Shown one piece after another: positions 1-4,476 of a stretch of 5,306 bases of DNA; the stretch's first letter is position 1, and each line of letters begins with the position of its first letter. The position numbers were made by a program, and so were the translations under genes. Source of the stretch: Nitrospinae bacterium AH_259_B05_G02_I21 (lineage in GTDB: Bacteria > JADFOP01). Location: contig JALLOF010000073.1 in the NCBI GenBank assembly GCA_027717595.1, forward strand, positions 1 to 5,306, in the 5' to 3' direction. The notes under the pieces were generated by a model, which was given only the letters and a program-made list of their open reading frames with translations, made no database searches and was not told where the DNA came from.

Positions 1-176
1 CGATAGACGTTGAACCAGTCCGGGGCATTTGGCAAAGATTCTAAAGGAGGCCTAACAAAACGCCTGCGGATATACCGAAGGGGTTTAAGCAGGGTTTTTT
101 CCATCCACTTCCCTACTTTCAGGGACCGATATGAGAGGTTGAGTGCAGTAGAATGTGATCCAGAGTCACTCGTCAT
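1..176 (-). CDS. Unidentified protein, N-terminal part, runs off the left edge
   Basis: An open frame on the minus strand has no stop from a TGA just upstream of the start region to the window edge. From ATG at 176-174 it gives 58 codons plus two bases. A second possible start is ATG at 104-102, beginning MEKTLLKPLRYIRRRF and preceded by a weak AGGGAAG. The protein is basic in the middle and then reads PPLESLPNAPDWFNVY, which looks like natural coding sequence, but I do not recognise the family. A TTGCGT/CATAAT promoter at 212-241 faces this gene and would give a leader of about 29 nt to the first ATG, which favours this strand. A TTG-started frame on the opposite strand (10-252) has no SD and is treated as antisense. 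Start and function are both uncertain. Confidence 0.45.
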   Translation of the reverse strand, partial: MTSDSGSHSTALNLSYRSLKVGKWMEKTLLKPLRYIRRRFVRPPLESLPNAPDWFNVY

Positions 177-211
177 ACGGACTATCCGCCAAGAGTTAGG
201 TTTTCACCATT

Positions 212-241
212 ATTATGCATTCGTCAGCCCCCATTACGCAA
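212..241 (-). promoter_or_regulatory. Sigma-70-like promoter for the left-edge gene, within repeat R1
   Basis: On the minus strand, TTGCGT (241-236) is followed by an 18-nt spacer and CATAAT (217-212). Transcription would start near 205 and read toward position 1. The -35 box lies 18 nt downstream of the shared 15-mer at 260-274. The same layout occurs in R2 and R5, which raises confidence above that of a single hexamer match. Confidence 0.5.
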
Positions 242-326
242 GGAACATATGAAGTTAATATTATCCCAGGAAATATTAACTCGGGCCAACCCACAACTAA
301 GTTCATATTTCAACAGAAATTGACCC
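236..326 (+). repeat. Dispersed repeat copy R1
   Basis: R1 contains the exact 15-mer ATTATCCCAGGAAAT at 260-274, also present at 1698-1712 and 4585-4599. It then has a 31-nt gap and a block at 306-326 matching 17 of 21 positions of the block exact in R4 and R5. The 31-nt gap equals that in R5, so the two copies are colinear. A GCAA anchor at 238-241 also matches R2 and R5. A weaker resemblance to R5 may continue to about 372 (CACCGGGAAGTGG compared with CATCGTGAAGTAC). The gap from 177 to 462 holds nothing else I can support apart from the promoter and the tandem SD. Confidence 0.75.
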
Positions 327-449
327 TCAGTCATTATCTTCCATTACCCCAACGCAGGTCGTCACCGGGAAGTGGTCGCTAAAGGTCCTGCGGAAAGAAT
401 CCCACTGAGCAGCTCACTGTAATGACCTGCCCGGGCTACTAAGCAAGTT

Positions 450-465
450 CCTCCTTACCTCCTTA
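450..465 (-). promoter_or_regulatory. Tandem perfect Shine-Dalgarno sequence overlapping the hydrolase stop
   Basis: Read on the minus strand, TAAGGAGG occurs twice in direct succession. The first TAA is the hydrolase stop codon. The nine bases TAAGGAGGT are fully complementary to the common bacterial 16S 3' end. No ATG or GTG lies at a workable distance downstream. A TTG only 3 nt after the second copy opens an 11-codon frame that I do not regard as a gene. It may be a relic of a lost downstream gene. Confidence 0.5.
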
Positions 466-1467
466 ACGATATTTCAGATTTCCTTGCAGGAAGTCGGCTA
501 GCCATGTGCCTAACCTCGGCTGTACCAGATAACCATACGATTTGTGGGGATTCCGTTTCTCGCGACCTACGTTTCCAGGATGCTCCACTACTCTGAATGG
601 ATTGTGAAGATTAACGTAGTCGATCGCCCGATATTCTGGTGTCCTGGGGATGATCCTGAGCTTCCGCATAGGCTCGAAGAAAACATCCTCAAAGTTGTGC
701 TGATGTGAAACCACATCACCGAGGCACGCATAGTTATGCCAGAAGTCGATATTGGTCGGGAATCGACGCTTCCCGTGGCTTCTGTGGTGACGCGCAAATA
801 GCAATCCGCGGACAGTTGCGTCGCCTAGAGGCGATCCCATAGTGGCGAAGAGCCGTACCTTTTTCTTCTTGAATTTCTTAAACCCGGACACATTCCGATG
901 TGAAAAGCGCCAAAGCACATCATAGGAAATAAATGTACCCATGCTATGCGATAACAAAGCCACGTCGCATTTCTTGCTCCAAGCATCCCTGAGAGCCTCT
1001 TCTAGTGGGCGCCGCATGCGGTCGGCGATATACTGGTCCTCATCGTAGAGCTCTGTCTCTCGAAGGAACCCTTTCATCACGTCGTCTTTGATGGTGAGTG
1101 CCCCTGCGAGCAGCTTGACGACATCCGTCCCCCGATCTTTGAAGAAGGCACCAATCCTCTCCGGAGCCCTCACATGGAACCTATTCTTTATCCTCCTCCT
1201 CTCCCTAATCACTTTGTTAACCTGTTTGCGAAGATCCCTCACGTAGTCCGCGTCATCCTCGATGTGGTGCGGTGTTGCATTAGCCCAGTAGGCGTTCACA
1301 AAGACGTCTGACCCGACGCGGCTAAGTTGTTTTCCAAGTCGATTATTATTCACGCGTATGTTTTCGATAATGCATCTCTTCCAAAGATCATTGAGGTCCT
1401 CTTTGGGTGGTTTTGAAGCAAGCCCGTGTATCATTATTATCCTTTTTTTCGAAAGATCGGTACTCAT
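463..1467 (-). CDS. Alpha/beta-hydrolase (lipase/esterase-like), uncharacterised
   Basis: A 334-residue protein with the outline of an alpha/beta-hydrolase. Near the N-terminus, IIMIHGLAS (residues 10-18) looks like the first core strand ending in the oxyanion-loop HG. SHSMG at 173-177 is the nucleophile elbow with Ser175 as catalytic serine; the first glycine of GxSxG is replaced by serine. LGDVVS places Asp251 as the likely acid, and Asn-Pro-His309 near the C-terminus as the likely catalytic histidine. Residues 70-165 form a charged, mostly helical insert or cap. There is no signal peptide, so it is probably cytosolic. The start is supported by AGGAGGG 6 nt upstream (1474-1480). Expression probably depends on the leader with a terminator upstream. 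The substrate cannot be told; GPI-inositol-deacylase-like or triacylglycerol-lipase-like folds share these motifs. Confidence 0.85.
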   Translation of the reverse strand: MSTDLSKKRIIMIHGLASKPPKEDLNDLWKRCIIENIRVNNNRLGKQLSRVGSDVFVNAYWANATPHHIEDDADYVRDLRKQVNKVIRERRRIKNRFHVRAPERIGAFFKDRGTDVVKLLAGALTIKDDVMKGFLRETELYDEDQYIADRMRRPLEEALRDAWSKKCDVALLSHSMGTFISYDVLWRFSHRNVSGFKKFKKKKVRLFATMGSPLGDATVRGLLFARHHRSHGKRRFPTNIDFWHNYACLGDVVSHQHNFEDVFFEPMRKLRIIPRTPEYRAIDYVNLHNPFRVVEHPGNVGREKRNPHKSYGYLVQPRLGTWLADFLQGNLKYR

Positions 1468-1643
1468 TGCTTTCCCTCCTTTTTTGATGAGCTCATAATT
1501 GGAAGATTGAGCACCCTATATGAAAAAAGCCGAGCTACCCCCCCCACAGGGTCACTCGGCCAAATATCCGCATTCACTGACTTCCCCCTCCCTGTCAGCT
1601 TCGCGGCTTTGTAAATTTACTGATAGCAATAAGAGGCATGAAT
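1468..1643 (-). ncRNA. Structured 5' leader of the hydrolase gene, candidate cis-regulatory RNA
   Basis: The promoter at 1650-1678 would start transcription near 1643, giving a leader of about 175 nt. Reading 5' to 3' on the minus strand, CCGC at 1571-1568's complement partner (1606-1603) pairs with GCGG across an internal loop, enclosing a CTGAC/GTCAG stem (1598-1594 with 1581-1577) and a purine-rich 12-nt loop. A strong intrinsic terminator follows at 1560-1523, then 42 nt to the SD. ACAGGG at 1595-1590 is fully complementary to CCCTGT at 1551-1546 in the terminator, so an alternative, anti-terminating pairing is possible. It matches no riboswitch class I can name; the pairing is by eye, without energy calculation. 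Confidence 0.45.
1523..1560 (-). terminator. Intrinsic terminator inside the hydrolase leader
   Basis: On the minus strand GCCGAG (1560-1555) pairs with CTCGGC (1534-1529). The stem continues through a G-U pair and one mismatch to ACCC paired with GGGT, leaving an 8-nt loop. Six T residues follow at 1528-1523. No minus-strand gene ends just upstream, and the terminator points at the hydrolase start 55 nt further on, so it probably attenuates or insulates that gene. Confidence 0.8.
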
Positions 1644-1649
1644 TGTTTG

Positions 1650-1678
1650 AATATACCACCAGACACGTGATGTGGCAA
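1650..1678 (-). promoter_or_regulatory. Sigma-70 promoter for the hydrolase leader, within repeat R2
   Basis: On the minus strand TTGCCA (1678-1673), a 17-nt spacer and TATATT (1655-1650) each match consensus at five of six positions. TG one base before the -10 box makes it an extended -10. The start would be near 1643. The -35 box lies 19 nt from the shared 15-mer, as in R5. Confidence 0.65.
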
Positions 1679-1712
1679 CAATCCTTCAGTAGTTACGATT
1701 ATCCCAGGAAAT
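1673..1712 (+). repeat. Dispersed repeat copy R2
   Basis: R2 has the exact 16-mer GATTATCCCAGGAAAT at 1697-1712 (15 of these also in R1, all 16 in R5) and the GCAAC anchor at 1675-1679, with the same offset as in R5. The second block is decayed: only AATTTCA near 1742-1748 lies roughly where the 21-mer block would be. This copy lies between the divergent hydrolase and recombinase genes. Confidence 0.65.
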
Positions 1713-1744
1713 AAACACTTTTACTTCTACATGTTAGGGACAAT

Positions 1745-1773
1745 TTCATTCGAAATATAATACTTGTTATAAT
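1745..1773 (+). promoter_or_regulatory. Possible promoter(s) for the recombinase
   Basis: Two consensus TATAAT hexamers lie at 1756-1761 and 1768-1773, 50-70 nt before the recombinase ATG. The -35 options are poor (TTCATT at 1745-1750, 17 nt from the second). A short dyad, TCCCT-TAT-AGGGA, starts just after the second TATAAT (1774-1785) and would lie at the transcript start, so it could act as an operator. Confidence 0.35.
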
Positions 1774-1824
1774 CCCTTATAGGGACCTTCCTGTTTAAAC
1801 CCTTACTGAGAGGAGGATCTTACC

Positions 1825-2663
1825 ATGACTGTCACTGAAGCCGTTCATCTGTTCCAGGCTCACCAGCGGAGGACTTGTAAACCCCGAACCGTCCTCTGCT
1901 ACCGTTACCCACTCTCCCTTTTTTGCGGGATTTCGGAAAACGTCCACTCTCCTCGCTGACCACCGACGAACTCTTCCTTTTCCTCGACCGCCTGACCGAA
2001 GGCACCGTCCCTAGCACTCGCCGCCTCCGATACGGTCAACTTAAGGCCCTTTTCAACTTTTGGCGCACTCAAAGCTTATTGACAGGGGAAAACCCATTGA
2101 ACCATCCCCTACACTCTAAAGCCTTCAAGGCACATCGTCCTGGACCACCACGTATTCTGAAAAAAGAAACCGTTGATGAACTTATCTACCGTGCCCCGTC
2201 CCTTCGGGACAGATTGATCATCGAGCTGCAAGCCATCGTCGGAATGAGGATTGGGGAAGTCTTGGGCCTGCGGTCTCAAGATGTTGAGGGGAGAAAGGTG
2301 CTCATCCATGAACCAAAAGGTGGACGCGAGGCAGAGTACGTATATCTGCCTAACCAAATTGCTGAGCGACTGAGAGACTACATTGCCCAGCGACAGATAG
2401 CTCCACACCAGCGAATCTTTACCATTTCCTATGGGGGTGCTCGCAAGCTTATCCAGCGTATCGCGGCTCAAGGCCGTGTCCTCATGACACCGCATGACCT
2501 TCGCCGCTTTGCGGCAACCTACGCCAGCCGCAATGGAGTTCCTTTGGAGATCGTCTCTAAGGTGATCCTACGCCATCAGGATCTTCGTACCACCCAGGTT
2601 TACCTGGGCAAGGTGAGTGATGCAGAGGCCTGCCGCTGGATGGATTTCCTCCACGGCGATTGA
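1825..2663 (+). CDS. Tyrosine recombinase (phage/XerCD-type integrase), frame interrupted near the N-terminus
   Basis: The catalytic part is complete. Numbering from the TTG at 1923, Arg109 lies in GMRIGEVLGL, Lys132 in EPKGG, His191 and Arg194 in HDLRR, His218 in RHQD, and the nucleophile Tyr227 in TTQVYLG. These six are the family's active-site set. The natural start is ATG 1825, with AGGAGG 8 nt upstream. That frame reads MTVTEAVHLFQAHQ through YPLSLF, then must shift -1 in the T6 run at 1919-1924 to continue as LRDFGKRPLSS. A seventh T would restore one frame of about 280 residues with an N-terminal SAM-like core-binding domain. Without it, the ATG frame stops after 44 codons. The length and motifs do not fit IntI. 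It is convergent with the XRE gene, 28 nt apart. The break may be a mutation, a homopolymer sequencing error or, less likely, slippage. Confidence 0.85.
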
Positions 2664-2667
2664 TTCA

Positions 2668-2682
2668 GAGAGGGTGGCTCTC
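2668..2682. terminator. Weak hairpin between convergent recombinase and XRE genes
   Basis: GAGAG (2668-2672) and CTCTC (2678-2682) can pair around a 5-nt loop, in the 28-nt space shared by both 3' ends. No T tract follows on either strand, so termination here is doubtful. Confidence 0.25.
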
Positions 2683-2691
2683 AGGAACCTG

Positions 2692-3102
2692 TTATTTACG
2701 TTTACGAGGCTTAGCAACTAGTTTGCGACGTTTCCTGGATGCCCTGGTTTTTCGTAATCTCTTGGATGGTTGCAGGTCCTTGAAGGCGGCCTTCAGCTCT
2801 GCCAATGCAACCTCCATTTGCCTGAGAGCGGCTTCGGTAGACGCCGAAGAGTCCATCTCAGGTTGAACATCAAGGTCCTTTAAGGTTTCAATGACTGAGA
2901 CATCCAACGCCTGACAGAGGAGATACAACGTCTTAAGGGGAGGCGTAACCAGGTTATTCTCAACCTGGGAGAGCAAAGGCTTTGACAATCCTGTCTTCTT
3001 GGATAACTCATCGAGGGTCCAATGGCGAACCTTTGTGCGGTAGTGCTTCAGTTTCGTCCCGATCTGAAGCTCCTCAATCGCACGTTGCGCTTTCTTACGC
3101 AT
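2692..3102 (-). CDS. XRE-family helix-turn-helix transcriptional regulator
   Basis: A 136-residue protein. Residues 14-72 form an XRE/Cro-type five-helix domain. The turn and recognition helix are TLDELSKKTGLSKPLLSQVE (29-48), followed by NNLVTPPLKTLYLLCQALDVS, the usual closing segment. Residues 90-110 are probably one amphipathic helix. Residues 113-136 are a very basic Lys/Arg tail that could add non-specific DNA binding. There is no cupin or peptidase domain. The start is firm: AAGGAGG ends 5 nt before the ATG. The gene has its own promoter at 3150-3177 with a dyad in the spacer, which suggests autorepression. Being convergent with the recombinase, it may control that gene or an element they belong to; this is inference. 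Confidence 0.85.
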   Translation of the reverse strand: MRKKAQRAIEELQIGTKLKHYRTKVRHWTLDELSKKTGLSKPLLSQVENNLVTPPLKTLYLLCQALDVSVIETLKDLDVQPEMDSSASTEAALRQMEVALAELKAAFKDLQPSKRLRKTRASRKRRKLVAKPRKRK

Positions 3103-3149
3103 TGCGTCCTCCTTCGTTTAAAAACGCATTTCGTAGCACAAAACAAAAT

Positions 3150-3177
3150 AATATACCCTTGAACAAGGCTTGGTCAA
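3150..3177 (-). promoter_or_regulatory. XRE gene promoter with palindromic operator in the spacer
   Basis: On the minus strand TTGACC (3177-3172), a 16-nt spacer and TATATT (3155-3150) match consensus at five of six positions each. Between them lies CCTTG-TT-CAAGG (3168-3157), a perfect inverted repeat. A repressor bound there would block RNA polymerase. The likely transcription start is near 3143, leaving a leader of about 40 nt to the ATG. Confidence 0.65.
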
Positions 3178-3200
3178 TAATAAATTTGCATCTAGGGTCA

Positions 3201-3257
3201 TATTTCGGTGTTATTTGCCCCTGGAGGTTCAGGGCTATGAGGGGCGATTACATCGTG
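3201..3257 (+). repeat. Dispersed repeat copy R3
   Basis: R3 begins with TATTTC (3201-3206), has TTGCCCCTGGAGG at 3215-3227 and an exact 20-mer with R5 at 3238-3257. Between the last two, 10 nt differ strongly from R5 but are equal in number. GTTATTTGCCCCT and AGGGGCGATTAC can form a hairpin. CGAT-TAC-ATCG (3244-3254) is a second small dyad. The 15-mer block is absent. The rest of the gap 3103-3413 holds the XRE promoter and an isolated SD-like stretch (minus strand, about 3331-3338) without a start codon. Confidence 0.7.
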
Positions 3258-3413
3258 TTAGCTAAACTATAGCTCTCATAACTAGGTAGCCTCACTGTGA
3301 CGACTAGGAGACAACAAGGCGGCGTCTTCCCTCCTTTTGTCCTTCGAACTTTAAGCCTTCCTCTGATTACCAATTGAACCCATTTATTGCGACTACGCCT
3401 GAAAGACCGTTCT

Positions 3414-3719
3414 CTACTTCACTGGACCACGCGTGATCGCTGTAAGCGCCTCGTTGATTTCGAACTCCTTTGCCCGAATCTCGCTGATGCCAGGAAAATT
3501 GCTGAGGCGCTCCATATGCATCTCCTTGAACCTTCGCAACGAGTCGACATCCTCAAAAAGATAGATTCCTCCCGCCTCTCCCGTTTCTCTGTTTTCATTC
3601 CATATCTTCCATAGGAGACCAGGTACCGCCGCAATTCCTTCTGCCATTCCCTTGCCGGTTGAAGCTAGCTCATTTCCCCAGGGACCACTGTACTTGAAGT
3701 CGATCTGTAGAATCCTCAT
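3414..3719 (-). CDS. ydhR: YdhR-like putative monooxygenase, dimeric alpha/beta-barrel protein
   Basis: A 101-residue protein whose whole length resembles the YdhR family. It has MRILQIDFKYSGPWG at the start, GLLWKIWNEN at 35-44, EAGGIYLFEDVDS at 48-60 and the C-terminal segment IRAKEFEINEAL at 81-92. E. coli YdhR has counterparts of each (GFLWKVW, EAGGIYLF and a FDVNEPL-like end) in the same order and spacing, and a very similar total length. The family is a ferredoxin-like dimeric barrel related to antibiotic-biosynthesis monooxygenases; the true reaction is not established. It should be cytosolic, as there is no signal or membrane segment. AGGAGG lies 7 nt before the ATG (minus strand), which fixes the start. 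Its promoter should lie to the right, near R4, but I see no convincing -35/-10 pair there. Confidence 0.85.
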   Translation of the reverse strand: MRILQIDFKYSGPWGNELASTGKGMAEGIAAVPGLLWKIWNENRETGEAGGIYLFEDVDSLRRFKEMHMERLSNFPGISEIRAKEFEINEALTAITRGPVK

Positions 3720-3781
3720 ATTAGGTCCTCCTATGATTCCGTTGTGGTGGTTCTACGTTTGGCCCTCTAATCTGCGGCACA

Positions 3782-3800
3782 CTGCAAGTGCAGGCAAGTG
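3782..3800. promoter_or_regulatory. Small dyad and direct repeat upstream of the YdhR-like gene
   Basis: CTGCA-AG-TGCAG (3782-3793) is a perfect inverted repeat. GCAAGTG also occurs twice, 10 bp apart (3784-3790 and 3794-3800). The 10-bp period places the two copies on one face of the helix, as for some operators. No regulator can be assigned, and chance is possible for motifs this short. Confidence 0.25.
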
Positions 3801-3888
3801 AATCATATAACCATCTGTTGTGCGGCGTTACTGCATTATGCAAAATTGTATCAGATTATTGTTTGAAGTATGGCAGGTTCTTGCGCAC

Positions 3889-3905
3889 CCTTCCTAAAGG
3901 GAAGG
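3889..3905. other. Perfect 6-bp hairpin next to repeat R4
   Basis: CCTTCC (3889-3894) and GGAAGG (3900-3905) pair around TAAAG. The hairpin lies 5 nt before the 21-mer block of R4. No T tract follows on either strand, so it is not a standard terminator. It may be part of the repeat's own structure, although R5 lacks it at this place. Confidence 0.3.
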
Positions 3906-3909
3906 TCAA

Positions 3910-3936
3910 TATTTCACCAGTTATTGCCCCGAGGGG
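3910..3936 (+). repeat. Dispersed repeat copy R4, truncated
   Basis: The 21 bases at 3910-3930 are identical to 4631-4651 in R5. Right after, GAGGGG (3931-3936) resembles the start of the second hairpin arm of R5 and R3, as though the 17-nt centre had been deleted, leaving CCCC-GA-GGGG. The repeat ends 1 nt before the stop codon of the DUF3568-like gene. The 15-mer block has no clear counterpart upstream; ATTATT at 3855 is the only hint. Apart from this copy and the two small dyads, I see nothing in 3720-3937. Confidence 0.7.
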
Positions 3937-3937
3937 T

Positions 3938-4423
3938 TCATTCCTCAATATACTCAACAAGCTGTTCTTGTAGGTGTTTCAACTTCAGTTTTGCCTGGAT
4001 AGTTTCGTGAATCCGGAGTAAGGTGGCCCGATCCCCAACGAGATTAGTTTGGAGGAGTCCAGCTCGCACCCCAACCTGGGTGGTTTTGTCTGTCAGATAC
4101 TTAATCTCTACCCGGAAGTCAACACCGTCCGCCCTTTTCGCCATGATGATCGCCCTCCTGGCGTCACTCTTCTGGCTTGACACGGATTGGATGGCGTCGT
4201 AGGGCATCTCCATCAAGGCATTCTTCTTCTGGTCCTCCACGGACATCTCCAGGGATTGCACGGCGTCATCGGCGGCGTTCCGAACATTCTCGTAGGTGGC
4301 ACGATACGTGCGCGTAAGTTCTCCCGCTTTCCATCGATAGGCACCCAAACTCAAGAGGCCACTTGCGCCAATAAGCCACCCCACAACGACCGCCACTGTA
4401 GCGACGTCAACCACCCTTAACAT
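3938..4423 (-). CDS. DUF3568-like protein with N-terminal membrane anchor
   Basis: From ATG 4423 this is a 161-residue protein. Residues 4-28 are a hydrophobic segment (VVDVATVAVVVGWLIGASGLL), followed by the pattern GAYRWKAGELTRTY typical after the anchor in DUF3568 proteins. Residues 96-122 (KRADGVDFRVEIKYLTD to VGVRAG) match the family's AKRADGT...DNTTEVxIRVG core. The C-terminus is a charged helix. Family members are usually small lipoproteins, but no cysteine is present at all; Ser21 occupies a plausible lipobox position, so this one is more likely held by an uncleaved helix with the rest in the periplasm. GGAG 8 nt upstream supports this start. ATGs at 4453 (GGGGAG, 6 nt) and 4486 are in frame alternatives. 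The R5 promoter faces it. The molecular role of the family is unknown. Confidence 0.75.
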   Translation of the reverse strand: MLRVVDVATVAVVVGWLIGASGLLSLGAYRWKAGELTRTYRATYENVRNAADDAVQSLEMSVEDQKKNALMEMPYDAIQSVSSQKSDARRAIIMAKRADGVDFRVEIKYLTDKTTQVGVRAGLLQTNLVGDRATLLRIHETIQAKLKLKHLQEQLVEYIEE

Positions 4424-4476
4424 AGTGGGGTCTCCATCAAGAAGGCTCCGCATCGCTGGCTCCCCTCGCTCCCTCA

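Noticed and set aside
10-252. Plus-strand frame of 80 codons starting with TTG, faintly like a transposase N-terminus (YRRGLSRVF...HFPTFRDRYERL).
   Set aside because: No SD, a stop directly upstream, no clear family motif, and a better supported minus-strand frame covers the same bases.
588-797. Minus-strand frame of 69 codons inside the hydrolase gene, and frame 2109-2495 inside the recombinase gene.
   Set aside because: Both are shadows of strongly supported genes in other frames and have no recognisable motif or SD.
1561-1620. Cyclic-di-GMP (GEMM) or cobalamin riboswitch in the hydrolase leader, suggested by AAAGCC and by GGGGGAAGTCAGTGAA.
   Set aside because: Only short fragments match. 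The GNRA-loop stem and receptor of GEMM, and the GCCACTG element of cobalamin riboswitches, are not present in the right order.
3331-3338. Strong SD-like AAAGGAGG-type stretch on the minus strand between R3 and the YdhR-like gene.
   Set aside because: No start codon at a workable distance; the nearest TTG opens only a 12-codon frame.
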